The notes under the pieces are model-generated. The model worked only from the letters and a program-made list of their open reading frames with translations, did no database searches and was not told the origin of the DNA. A stretch of DNA of 58,830 bases, from the NCBI RefSeq assembly GCF_900182815.1, contig NZ_FXUA01000013.1, positions 1 through 58,830 on the forward strand, read 5' to 3'. Source of the DNA: Algoriphagus winogradskyi. GTDB taxonomy: Bacteria; Bacteroidota; Bacteroidia; Cytophagales; Cyclobacteriaceae. Shown piece by piece: positions 19,001 through 27,257 of this stretch. Position 1 is the first letter of the stretch. Each line of letters starts with the position of its first letter. The position numbers and the translations under genes were made by a program.

Positions 19001-19494
19001 GTTGCATGGTTACTAATTACCTCGGTAGAACCATCAACCTGTGTAAGTCGATCCTGGAATTCAACATGGTTAGCTTTTGGTCGTGTCTGATCATATATCC
19101 CAACAGTCATCCCTTTTCCCGTAAGATTCAGTGCCAGACTCCCTCCTTGCTGAAGAGCATTGGTAGAAGTAGTGATTGCAGCCCGAGTGTTAAACGTAGT
19201 GTAATATACGGGCGCATTGCTTTCGTCAAAATAATTAAGCTCAGCTACTTGCCCATCTTGTAATTTAAGTAAATAGGGAATTCCTAATTGATTAGCTTTT
19301 TGTTTTATAGCTTCTTTATTGAGATAAAAAGAAGGGAAATTCAAATTGAAATCCTTTGATATAACATCCCTTTCCTCCAAAAGAGAAGGAGAATTGACAA
19401 ACTGTTGGGCTTTCACTAACGCAATGCTTAAACCCAATAGTAAAACTATAAGTATTGATCTCATCAATCTATTATCCATAAACCAGTTTATCAA
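16012..19494 (-). CDS. Secreted subtilisin-like (S8) protease with T9SS type A sorting domain
   Basis: 1160 residues. A signal peptide (to about 30) is followed by a short propeptide-like part. The S8 catalytic domain has Asp135 (VGIYDQ), His163 (NHATHVAGTI), oxyanion Asn279 (WAAGND) and Ser373 (SGTSMASPN). A beta-rich region follows (WIGNSGGDWNNPSNWS, then strand-repeat sequence), then a PKD domain (EYLWDFGG, PGDYLVTLTITND, near 930-990). The last 80 residues (GPIPTSDKLSINI, QLIDLTGRIYLSQ, SGLYILKI) form a type A T9SS sorting domain. It should be exported through the T9SS and anchored or released at the surface. The insertion GTRDPDGPDDTIGPEG may bind calcium. The gene heads a two-gene operon. 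Confidence 0.94.
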   Translation of the reverse strand: MINWFMDNRLMRSILIVLLLGLSIALVKAQQFVNSPSLLEERDVISKDFNLNFPSFYLNKEAIKQKANQLGIPYLLKLQDGQVAELNYFDESNAPVYYTTFNTRAAITTSTNALQQGGSLALNLTGKGMTVGIYDQTRPKANHVEFQDRLTQVDGSTEVISNHATHVAGTIMAAGINANAKGMANESTGWAFNWESDLSKMNLNAYDPITQTDGHLVSNHSYGIVVGWYRNASNAWVWSGNAAVDPDEDYRFGFYSSKSRGIDELAFAKPYYTIVWAAGNDRSDSGDGTRDPDGPDDTIGPEGVAKNVITVGAVSNINEYTGPQDVAISSFSSVGPVDDGRIKPDVVGMGVSVFSSAIADGGATDSYASLSGTSMASPNVTGSLLLLQQLFAQRNAGRYMWASTLKALMINTTKEAGNNPGPDYVYGWGLLNTKGAAEIILNENGSSDVIREENLTQGAVFENEFVSDGIQPIRITIAWTDPAGNPASPSLNPQKLMLVNDLDLRIIDEEGKTFFPYTLNPAVRLSAIAETDKDNFRDNVEQIYIPNPKPQRYKVIVTHKGELINGIQDFSMVMKAGTSDGASETLYWIGNSGGDWNNPSNWSSTANGSTANKIPSLGTRVVFEGASASPLVVNFPVDANAFSVNLFGSQSVSMNLNGNDIVVSNGFRVSNQLTEIRNGKIVFINPTINEQLVELGKTLFENVELNFESGNWQLLQAENLDKVSISNANLTVSIPRLSLNSLSLTSSSELSGDFEQIEFKTSVLIANNSILKEGVDLEFSGESGLFENTSSRDFANLVISSGVLNVSSDGFQNLEIQNGKMIQTAASLELEDLKLGAGSQLDLNQSGEISVLNTITVDATSTANAELTATDKGTIVHDEYRKYCFENLNISNVDLEGASIINLGSNASLSNSDGWLAQNCEDVLFANFISNYTCVGAASEFKNLSEGSISEYLWDFGGLGSSTNANPIFVFEQPGDYLVTLTITNDSGSTEFDQLVTVVENDLLTPNIVANGNVLTSQQSGSSYQWYLNEVKLEGATNRSIQASGDGRYQVAIFDDDCNRISEPTVISAIPDNESELSRFGVFIGPIPTSDKLSINISNNYRGNVEVQLIDLTGRIYLSQSAIKSDDELNFELLMTGPSGLYILKINTNNLTLNKKVIKN

Positions 19495-19522
19495 CGTTTT
19501 AGAACTAATTAAAGTTTAAAAA

Positions 19523-19546
19523 AAAGGGGGCTAAAAAGCCCCCTTT
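19523..19546 (-). terminator. Terminator after the susCD operon
   Basis: AAAGGGGGCT pairs perfectly with AGCCCCCTTT around AAAA. On the minus strand it is followed by TTTTTAAACTTT. It lies 21 bp beyond the last gene of the SusC/SusD operon. Confidence 0.88.
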
Positions 19547-19566
19547 ATTATGAATTAAAAGAGATT

Positions 19567-20415
19567 CTAGACTTTGGTAAGGACTACTGTACCACCATCT
19601 CCCCAAGTATTTGACCAAATAATGGTAATAGTACCATCCTCATTTACTACACCAGAGATAGTGAAAGGATCACCAAATCTATCTGCATTAGATGCAGAAC
19701 CTGTTAGGACATCGCAGTTATCTCGGATAGATCCAGTTGGCTTTGAATCATTATAAAGACCAGGGTACATTCCAAAAGACATATCGTCCATATTGTACAA
19801 ACCGGTACCTGCAACTCCAAACGACATCGTGCTAGCGGAAGCTATAACAAAATCTGTAGTTGTTTGATCTGCACCACCAGCTCCATCTCCGAGTTGGAGT
19901 TGCTCCCAGAAAACAGAGTAAGTACCAGCTAAATCTGAAGGACAGATAACACGAATAGCTACAGTCAAAGAACCATAATTGGAAGAAACTTCTGCACCAG
20001 TAGCGCTAGTGATGTTCAAAATCAAATCAGGTGTCTCAGATGGATCAATATTCCCTGTTAACACGGTGACTGGTAAGTTAGAAACAAACTCACCAGAACC
20101 AATTGTTATAGATTTGGAATCCAATCTATAATGAACACCTTCAACTGCTGTTGAAGTAGGATCTGCCTCTATATTAACTGTAATTGCAGCACTACCTGAA
20201 GTAGAAACTCTGTTGATTTGAACATTCAACACATCTGTTTGCGAAGAATTCAATCTCACAAAGGATTGAGTCAATCCATTAGGAAGATTTGCAGCGTTGA
20301 ATTCAACCTGATTTCCATCAAAGAAGGTATCAACACCCTGATCATCAAAACAAGCAGTGGTCGTCAGCGTAGCGACGAGCATTGCTAGAAATATATATAT
20401 TTTATTGCTTTTCAT
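19567..20415 (-). CDS. Surface lipoprotein in SusE position
   Basis: 282-residue lipoprotein with a lipobox Cys at 22 (TLTTTACFDD). Residues 30-150 look like a Calx-beta or Ig-like strand domain (VEGVHYRLDSKSITI, LPVTVLTGNIDPSETPDLIL). The C-terminal half (CPSDLAGTYSV... then FTISGVVNEDGTITI) forms a second beta domain with two Cys that could pair. It is 14 bp after susD, so it probably takes the SusE/SusF-like place as an accessory surface binding protein. The ligand is unknown, and no polysaccharide-degrading enzyme is nearby. Confidence 0.75.
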   Translation of the reverse strand: MKSNKIYIFLAMLVATLTTTACFDDQGVDTFFDGNQVEFNAANLPNGLTQSFVRLNSSQTDVLNVQINRVSTSGSAAITVNIEADPTSTAVEGVHYRLDSKSITIGSGEFVSNLPVTVLTGNIDPSETPDLILNITSATGAEVSSNYGSLTVAIRVICPSDLAGTYSVFWEQLQLGDGAGGADQTTTDFVIASASTMSFGVAGTGLYNMDDMSFGMYPGLYNDSKPTGSIRDNCDVLTGSASNADRFGDPFTISGVVNEDGTITIIWSNTWGDGGTVVLTKV

Positions 20416-20429
20416 TATTTTTTCCGGTT

Positions 20430-21860
20430 TTAGTTATAACCTGGGTTATCTACCAACAGCTCATTTAATTGTACCTGATCCTGAGGAAGTGGGGCAAGAA
20501 GTCTATAATCCGAATAAGGAACTGGCTCATTGTCACCATGCTTAGTAATGGTAAGGCCATTTCTTTTTAGATCGAACCATCTATGACCTTCCACTGCAAA
20601 TTCAAGTCTTCTTTCAGTCATAATCTGATTAAACAATGCATCTCCAGACAATCCGCCATCGACTGCAGGCAATCCTCTGTTAGTTCTAAGAGCATTCAAA
20701 TCTGATCGCGATCCAGCAGCATCACTAGTTCTAAATCTAGCCTCAGCTCTGATTAGGTAAAGCTCTGCAGCCCTAATAATCGGTAGATTTTCAAGAAAAT
20801 CACCCTTAGTACCTAACCATTTGTTTGACCTGTAAACTGTTCCTGATGCACCAGAACGAGTAGTCTCAGTCCAAGTATTTCGTCTTACGTCTCCTGTCTC
20901 ATAGGCTGCAAGCAATTCGTTTGATGCAGTTACAATAAATTGCGCACTACTGAAAACATTAGCTGTAAGCGTACACATGGAGTTATTCACACCATCTACT
21001 GTTGACCAATCCACAGATCTGATTTCCACTTCAAATAGAGATTCAGGATTAGGATAAGTAGAAAAGCTTGACACATAATTAGCAGGTGTTGCTAGCCCAG
21101 TGCCATCATTTCCAAGGCCAAACGTAGCCATCGCTTGCGTTGCCATTGAGGCAGCTTCAGAAAATTTAGAATCATACAAATAAACTCTCGCAAGAAGCGC
21201 TTCAGCAGCTCCTTTGGTCACTCTGTAAATTCCTGCTGTTCCTTTTGCAGCTGATGGAAGTAAACCAATTGCAGTACTCAAGTCAGACTCAATCTGATCA
21301 TAAACTTGTCTATTGGTAGATCTAGCTCTAAAATCTGCATCAGAAAAGCCTAAGGTAGGCTCAGTTCTGATAATCACAGAATTATTCCAACCATCTACCT
21401 CTTTACCTGGCTCATAGCCATAGACTTTAGCCAAATCGAAATAATATAAAGCTCTCAAGAAAAGAGCTTCACCTTTAATTCTATTCTTTCTGGTAGCGTC
21501 CCCTTCAACATCATCAATACCTGCAAGGATAATATTTGTTTCATTAATTGAACTATAATTACCCCAGAGCGACATATGCGCTCTGTCTGCATTTACTTCC
21601 TGACCAATGTATCGACCTGTATTTGCGATAATTCTTAAATTATCAGCCATTATTTCAGGTGCAATCATTAACGTCTGTCCGTAAGCACCAAACGCTCTTG
21701 CTCCACCGTAAGATGCCGCCAATAGTGATTCATAACCATCCACGTCTGAAAGTGCAGACTCGGGAGTTAAACTTTGTCTTGGTTCAGTTTCCAATAAATC
21801 TGAACAAGATGCCAGAGATAGTACAGAACCAAGCGCAATGATTTTTATATAATTTTTCAT
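20430..21860 (-). CDS. SusD/RagB family nutrient-binding outer-membrane lipoprotein
   Basis: 476 residues. The lipobox Cys19 (LSLASCSDLLETEPR) is followed by the SusD N-terminal motif. TPR-like helices include KGEALFLRALYYFDLAKVYG and EALLARVYLY. The C-terminal RagB/SusD domain has ELYLIRAEARFRT and IMTERRLEFAVEGHRWFDLKR. The protein caps the paired SusC channel and captures substrate at the cell surface. It is 12 bp after susC in the same operon. The lack of linked glycoside hydrolases leaves open whether the substrate is glycan or peptide. Confidence 0.95.
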   Translation of the reverse strand: MKNYIKIIALGSVLSLASCSDLLETEPRQSLTPESALSDVDGYESLLAASYGGARAFGAYGQTLMIAPEIMADNLRIIANTGRYIGQEVNADRAHMSLWGNYSSINETNIILAGIDDVEGDATRKNRIKGEALFLRALYYFDLAKVYGYEPGKEVDGWNNSVIIRTEPTLGFSDADFRARSTNRQVYDQIESDLSTAIGLLPSAAKGTAGIYRVTKGAAEALLARVYLYDSKFSEAASMATQAMATFGLGNDGTGLATPANYVSSFSTYPNPESLFEVEIRSVDWSTVDGVNNSMCTLTANVFSSAQFIVTASNELLAAYETGDVRRNTWTETTRSGASGTVYRSNKWLGTKGDFLENLPIIRAAELYLIRAEARFRTSDAAGSRSDLNALRTNRGLPAVDGGLSGDALFNQIMTERRLEFAVEGHRWFDLKRNGLTITKHGDNEPVPYSDYRLLAPLPQDQVQLNELLVDNPGYN

Positions 21861-21872
21861 TCCTATTTCTAA

Positions 21873-24851
21873 TTAGAAGTTAAGATTGATACCAGCAGAA
21901 ATCTGACGTGCATTTGGATATGCTCCGTAAGTACTTCCGATAGAGTTCGCCTCTGGATCAATTCCGTTATACTTAGTAAAAGTCGCCAAATTCAACCCTT
22001 GAACGAATATAGAAGCGCTTGCCATACCTATTTTACTTGCAGTTGCAGCACCTAAAGTATAGTTTAATGTCACTTGCTTCAATCTTATATATCCTCCATC
22101 ACTTATTAATCGAGTAGAGAATGTGTTGATATTTGAAGTCCCTGGTTCTTGACCGCCTTCATAAGGTCTTCCTACAGTTGTGATATCGCCTGGTTGTGTC
22201 CAATAGTCTAACTGATCTACTGTCATATTACCCGTGCCAGATCCCCAGTTGGAAAGATTATACAAATCTGAGTTGGTGGCTAAATTCCCGAACTGGTATT
22301 GGAAGAACACTTCAAGTGATACTGGTCCATAAGTGAAAGTATTAGAAAGTCCTCCGTAGCTAGAAGGCAAAACGCTTCCTCTGTAGTCCAAGGTACTTTG
22401 ACCCGTCACATAAGTAAAATTCCCAGTTCCAGTCCCATCATCATACATCGCTCTACCATTTGCAGGGTTAACTCCCAAATATTTATTTGTATAGAAAAAC
22501 GATATAGGTTTTCCAACAATCAAATCGTTACCAATACGATCTAGACCATCATAAAGTGATATTAATTCATTCTCAAGGAAAGTGATATTGAAACCAGTGC
22601 TCCACTGGAATTTCCCTGCTACAACGTTCACTGTTTGCACATCAAGATCAATACCTTGGTTTCTTACTTCTCCTGAGTTTCTAGTGATTGATCCGAAACC
22701 TGAATCAGTAGGAAGCGGGGTATTAAATAGAAGTGCTTGAGAATTCTTTCTCCAAAACTCAACAGTTGTGATAATTCTTCCATTGAACAAAGTTGCATCT
22801 AAACCGAGGTTGATAGATTCTGCTTCTTCCCAAGTCAATAGGTCATTACCCAATTGAGTCAATGTCAATCCTCCTTGACCTAAATATTGTCCTGAAGACC
22901 CTACTAAAGATCTTGAAGCAAAATTGGCAATATCAGAGTTACCAGTTACCCCGTAGGATGCTCTTACTCTTAAGTTGTCCAACCAAGTAACATCCTGAAG
23001 GAATGCTTCAGAAGAAAGTCTCCATCCTGCAGAAACTGCATAGAAAGTACCCCATCTGTTTTGCTCACCAAATCTAGAGTGACCATCTCTTCTCAATGTA
23101 ACGTCTGCTGTGTATCGGTCATCATAATCATATTTTGCCTGACCGAAGAAACCAGCTCTCTTGTATTCAGTGTATGAACTACCTACTGAGAATGGAGTAG
23201 CAGCATTATTTAAATAAATCAATGTAGGATTTGGGAATCCTCTACCAGTTGCAGTTTGCAAATCAGACTGAGACCCTTTGTACTCAAAACCTAAGATACC
23301 GGACACAGTATGAACGTCGTTAAATTTCTTATTGAAATTAAAATTGTGGTTGGTATTTAAGTTTGTATTTCTTCTAGCTGTAAAAGTTGAAGCTCCTCCA
23401 TAAGAAGAAAACACCGGAATCGTAGATGGTCTGTTATTGATATCCGCATTGTCGGAGAAATCAAGTCCAAAGTAAGAAGTCCAGCTTAACCATGGAGCAA
23501 ATTGATAGTTCAACTGCAGGTTAGATACTGTCTGTACTGTTTTACCACTTCTCAATTCTTCGTATACACCTTGTACAATATTGTATCCAAACAGGTGATT
23601 TGATGGATAAGGGGCAAAAGTCCCATCCTCATTATAAATTGGAACATTAGGACGAGCTGAAAAACCAGCTACGAATGGACCATTTACAAAATTTCCTCTA
23701 TCGATTGATCCATTTGTGTTTTGGAAAGCCAAAGAGAGATTAGCTGATACAGTTAGATTTTTCGTAGGTCTGTGAGTAACATTCAATCTACCCGTAGCTC
23801 TATCATAATCCGACATTTGAATTTGACCTTCCTGCTTAGTATATGACCCTGAAAGGAAGAACGTAGTTTTCTCATCTCCTCCAGAGACAGAAATATCATA
23901 AACACTCAGTCTACCCTCTCTATAAAGGGCATCTAGCCAATCATAAGACTCAAGATTAGGATCTTCTGGATTACCATAAGTCGCATCTGATCCAGAAGTA
24001 GCCAAACCACGGTTTTGGTAAGCTACTCTTTTGATTCCAGCCAATTGGGAGGCGTCCATCACATCATAAAGATTGATTGGCTGAACAATTCCTTCTTGAA
24101 CAGAAACTTTAACTTGTGATTTACCTTTCTTACCTCTTTTAGTATTGATCAAAACAACACCATTTGCAGCCTGAGCTCCATAAATTGCAGCAGCGGCTGC
24201 GTCTTTAAGAACTTCAATCGACTCGATGTCATTAGGGTTGATTGATGCTAGTGCGTTCTGGGAACCTTGGCCGGAAAGACCACCATTGTTTACCTGGACA
24301 CCATCCACTATGTAAAGTGGATCATTACCGGCGTTGATAGAACCAACACCTCGGATTCTAACATTCAAAGTACCACCTGGCTGACCAGAAGTAGAAGTCA
24401 CTTGAACACCAGCAACTCGACCTTGCATAGCACGGTCAAACGATTGAACTGGAAGATTTTCGAAGATTTCACCTTTTACAGATGATATAGCCCCCGTAAT
24501 CTCTCTTTTTGATTGATCTCCATATGATGTTACCACTACTTCGCTCAGGCTCTGAAAATCAGGCTGCAAAGTTACATCGATAACAGATTTTTGACCAATG
24601 TTGATTTCTTGAGTGGTTGTTCCAATGAAACTAATCACCAAAACTGTTCCACCATCGGGAATGTTTAACGAATACTTGCCATCAAGATCTGTGGCAGTAC
24701 CAACAGTAGTACCTTTAACGAGGACGGTTGCACCTGGGATTGGTTGACCATCTTCTGCTGAAGTTACTATTCCGGTTACTCTACGCCCCTGTGCAAATGC
24801 CACAGCACCTACCAGGAATAGCGAAAGCCCTAGGAGTAAAATTTTCTTCAT
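21873..24851 (-). CDS. SusC/RagA family TonB-linked outer-membrane transporter
   Basis: 992 residues. Signal peptide (cleavage after FAQG), then a carboxypeptidase-regulatory-like domain (VTGIVTSAEDGQPIPGATV, 25-105). The TonB-box-like SLSEVVVTSYG and plug domain follow (GRVAGVQVTSTSGQPGGT, IRGVGSINAGNDPLYIVDG, IEVLKDAAAAAIYGAQAANG), then a 22-strand barrel ending in ISAGINLNF. It is the channel partner of the downstream SusD and is driven by TonB. A 7-bp inverted repeat lies 65 bp before the start and may be an operator. No SusR, sigma or anti-sigma gene is adjacent. Confidence 0.96.
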   Translation of the reverse strand: MKKILLLGLSLFLVGAVAFAQGRRVTGIVTSAEDGQPIPGATVLVKGTTVGTATDLDGKYSLNIPDGGTVLVISFIGTTTQEINIGQKSVIDVTLQPDFQSLSEVVVTSYGDQSKREITGAISSVKGEIFENLPVQSFDRAMQGRVAGVQVTSTSGQPGGTLNVRIRGVGSINAGNDPLYIVDGVQVNNGGLSGQGSQNALASINPNDIESIEVLKDAAAAAIYGAQAANGVVLINTKRGKKGKSQVKVSVQEGIVQPINLYDVMDASQLAGIKRVAYQNRGLATSGSDATYGNPEDPNLESYDWLDALYREGRLSVYDISVSGGDEKTTFFLSGSYTKQEGQIQMSDYDRATGRLNVTHRPTKNLTVSANLSLAFQNTNGSIDRGNFVNGPFVAGFSARPNVPIYNEDGTFAPYPSNHLFGYNIVQGVYEELRSGKTVQTVSNLQLNYQFAPWLSWTSYFGLDFSDNADINNRPSTIPVFSSYGGASTFTARRNTNLNTNHNFNFNKKFNDVHTVSGILGFEYKGSQSDLQTATGRGFPNPTLIYLNNAATPFSVGSSYTEYKRAGFFGQAKYDYDDRYTADVTLRRDGHSRFGEQNRWGTFYAVSAGWRLSSEAFLQDVTWLDNLRVRASYGVTGNSDIANFASRSLVGSSGQYLGQGGLTLTQLGNDLLTWEEAESINLGLDATLFNGRIITTVEFWRKNSQALLFNTPLPTDSGFGSITRNSGEVRNQGIDLDVQTVNVVAGKFQWSTGFNITFLENELISLYDGLDRIGNDLIVGKPISFFYTNKYLGVNPANGRAMYDDGTGTGNFTYVTGQSTLDYRGSVLPSSYGGLSNTFTYGPVSLEVFFQYQFGNLATNSDLYNLSNWGSGTGNMTVDQLDYWTQPGDITTVGRPYEGGQEPGTSNINTFSTRLISDGGYIRLKQVTLNYTLGAATASKIGMASASIFVQGLNLATFTKYNGIDPEANSIGSTYGAYPNARQISAGINLNF

Positions 24852-24915
24852 AAGTGATATGATTTGGTTTATATTTACCCAATGATATTCTTATTGATGC
24901 AATATCGCAAAGCAG

Positions 24916-24935
24916 CAGGTTACATATTTAACCTG
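24916..24935. promoter_or_regulatory. Inverted repeat upstream of susC
   Basis: CAGGTTA, six bases, TAACCTG: a perfect 7-bp dyad 65 bp before the susC ATG. It could be an operator or a leader hairpin. The role is inferred only from position. Confidence 0.3.
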
Positions 24936-25016
24936 TAAATAGAGTTAAGAATTTAATATAAATCTATTTTTTAAAGATTTAACAGAATTAAAATTGGATT
25001 CAATCAAAAAATAACC

Positions 25017-25064
25017 AATTAACAAACTTTTGTTCTGTCATTCAAACGTTAACAAAAGTTAATT
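25017..25064 (-). terminator. Possible distal terminator of the queE/porE-like transcript
   Basis: Read leftward, AATTAACTTTTGTT pairs with AACAAAAGTTTGTTAATT (four extra bases in one arm) and is followed by GGTTATTTTTTG. It is about 270 bp past the PorE-like stop, so assignment is uncertain. Confidence 0.3.
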
Positions 25065-25330
25065 TTTTGTAAAAATTATTTAACAATTAGGAAATTTTCT
25101 TAGGTTATTATTAAAACAATTTAAATTCCAAAATTTTCCTTTTATGCAGAATATTAATAATCATAACACCGAAAATCATCTCTATTATTGCTTAAAACAG
25201 CAATTAAAAGAAATTTAAATTTGAATTGGTCAAAAAAATAAGACCTATAATAGCGCTATTAGTTTTAGAATTTACTAAATAGTTGGATTTAAGAGGGATT
25301 TTAGTAACAGAATATTAACATTCCCCCTTC

Positions 25331-27253
25331 TTATAATACCTTAATTGTGATTCTACGATTTAAAGCTTTGTTTTCAGGACTATCGTTTTTGACCATTGGA
25401 TCCTTATCCCCTTTCCCCTCTACTAAGACTCTTCCATGATGAAAACCTTGACTAGTAAGGTATTCCTGAACACTTTTTGCGCGCTGTAAACTAAGTGTTT
25501 GATTATAATTTGCGCTACCCACATTGTCCGTATGTCCAATTATCAAAATATTAACATTTGGATTTTCAGATAAAAATTTTACTAGCCTCTTCAGTGATGA
25601 TATTGATTCCGGTTTTAAGCTATAATCATCAAATTCAAAAAATACATTTTCAAAAACGAACTCCTCCCCAGCTGCCACTGGAACAAGCTCTACTTTTAAA
25701 TCTTTGACATTTTTAATATTGTCCCGCTCTACATTATAAATTTTTGGTAAATAACCTTTTTTCTCAACATAAAGCCCTGATATAGCTTTTTCAGGATAAA
25801 TCATAGTAAATGCACCGGTCTTCCCATCTGAATTGAATCGATAAAGCGTGCTGTCATTGACCAGAGAAACTAGCGATAAAGTAGCATCAATTGGTTCGCC
25901 AGTTTCCGAATTAAATACTTTGCCTTCTGTCACGGTAAGATTTTCACCCAGTGAAATCTCCTCAGGAAATTTGAATCTATATAACAGAGACCTGTCATGT
26001 TCTTTTTCTGAAGAAGTTAGCTCCGTAAAGTATGCATAGTCCTTTTGAGCAGTAATAAATAAAGCAACCTGATCTAATTGATCGTTTATTGGCCATCCTA
26101 AATTTTCAGGCTTGGTAAACTCTCCATCCACTACTTTAGACAGCTGGATATCCATTCCACCAAAACCAGGATGACCATTAGATGAGAAAAAAAGAATCTC
26201 GTTATTAAAGAACATGAAAGGGGAAATTTCATCTTTTGGTGTATTTACCACATCCCCAAGATTTTTAGCTTCGGACCAGCTTGCATCATTTTGCATCACG
26301 CTATACCAAATATCATTTCCTCCAAATCCCCCCTTCCTATTTGATGAGAAAAACAAAATCCTACCATCTGCAGATAAGGATGGCTGAGAGTCCCACGATC
26401 TCGAATTCACATTTTTCCCCATATTTCTTGGTCTTTGCCACATCCCATTGATCTTATATGCGATATATAGGTCACAGCTTCCTTCTGAATCTGGAGCATC
26501 ACATGAAGTGTAGATCAGGATATTCCCGTCTGCAGTGACCGAGCAGGTCCCCTCGTTATATGGTGAATTAATCGTTTGTGCTATACTCTGAGGTTTGGAC
26601 CAATCTCCTTCTGGAGAAACAAAAGCCATGAAAATATCCTCCTTATCATTATTCCCTGTGCCGTCCCGTTTCGTGAAAAGTATCTGTTCACCATCCGCTG
26701 TCAATACAGGAAAATACTGTAGTCGAAACTCATTGAGAGGTTCCGGCAATTTCTCCTTTTCGATTTGCCGAAAGTTCTCCAACTGATCAGCAAGAAACTC
26801 CATTTGGCTTTTCATTTCCAGATAATTAGGCAAACGGCGAAATGATGCGGTAAATAATGGGTCAGTGGCTGCAAATTCCTGGTAAGCCTCCTTGAATCTA
26901 CCTTGCTTCAAATATACATGGGTCAGAACCCATCCCAAATCTGCCTTATGCTGAGTTGTGGCATTCTTACCGGATAGCCTTGATTTTCCAGCAATAACGG
27001 TCTTCTCCGCATTTTCTAATTCCCCCACCGTAATTTGAAGCTGGGCCAATTTTACATAGGCTTCTAAAAATGAAGCTTCTCTATTGATCGCATCCTGATA
27101 TTTTTCAATAGCCGAATCGTATTGCCGAGAAAGGGTAAACTCTTCTGCCTCCCGATACAGCTTAATAGCCTTCCCATCAATGATCGAATAGCTTTGCGCA
27201 TTTGCGAAAGATATTGTCAAAAAAAGAAGAATTCCGGCTAAAATTGGGCGCAT
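25331..27253 (-). CDS. PorE-like OmpA-family protein (TPR, propeller, CRD, OmpA)
   Basis: 640 residues from ATG 27251-27253. Signal peptide 1-20 (ending SFANAQ), then TPR-like helices (about 25-150), a PD40/WD40-type beta-propeller (about 190-430, with repeated LSADGRILFFSSNRKGGFGG-like blades), a carboxypeptidase-regulatory-like domain (about 455-525) and an OmpA C-terminal peptidoglycan-binding domain (FEFDDYSLKPES, IIGHTDNVGSANYNQTLS, RAKSVQEYL). This four-part order is the one described for PorE of the Porphyromonas T9SS. It would sit in the periplasm or on the inner leaflet of the outer membrane and hold peptidoglycan. Many Bacteroidota have several paralogues of this type, so a T9SS role is inferred. 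It starts 4 bp after the queE stop. Confidence 0.82.
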   Translation of the reverse strand: MRPILAGILLFLTISFANAQSYSIIDGKAIKLYREAEEFTLSRQYDSAIEKYQDAINREASFLEAYVKLAQLQITVGELENAEKTVIAGKSRLSGKNATTQHKADLGWVLTHVYLKQGRFKEAYQEFAATDPLFTASFRRLPNYLEMKSQMEFLADQLENFRQIEKEKLPEPLNEFRLQYFPVLTADGEQILFTKRDGTGNNDKEDIFMAFVSPEGDWSKPQSIAQTINSPYNEGTCSVTADGNILIYTSCDAPDSEGSCDLYIAYKINGMWQRPRNMGKNVNSRSWDSQPSLSADGRILFFSSNRKGGFGGNDIWYSVMQNDASWSEAKNLGDVVNTPKDEISPFMFFNNEILFFSSNGHPGFGGMDIQLSKVVDGEFTKPENLGWPINDQLDQVALFITAQKDYAYFTELTSSEKEHDRSLLYRFKFPEEISLGENLTVTEGKVFNSETGEPIDATLSLVSLVNDSTLYRFNSDGKTGAFTMIYPEKAISGLYVEKKGYLPKIYNVERDNIKNVKDLKVELVPVAAGEEFVFENVFFEFDDYSLKPESISSLKRLVKFLSENPNVNILIIGHTDNVGSANYNQTLSLQRAKSVQEYLTSQGFHHGRVLVEGKGDKDPMVKNDSPENKALNRRITIKVL

Positions 27254-27257
27254 GGAC

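Larger units (their letters stand above)
24852..25330. other. AT-rich intergenic region between susC and the PorE-like gene
   Basis: 479 bp of AT-rich sequence without a coding frame. It serves as the susC upstream region and the 3' region of the PorE-like gene. It holds two inverted repeats (listed separately). I did not find a good TAnnTTTG element facing susC. Confidence 0.5.

Noticed and set aside
18850..19263. 137-codon plus-strand frame opposite the subtilase catalytic domain
   Set aside because: It is antisense to a strongly supported gene with an intact catalytic triad, and its translation looks like no protein family.
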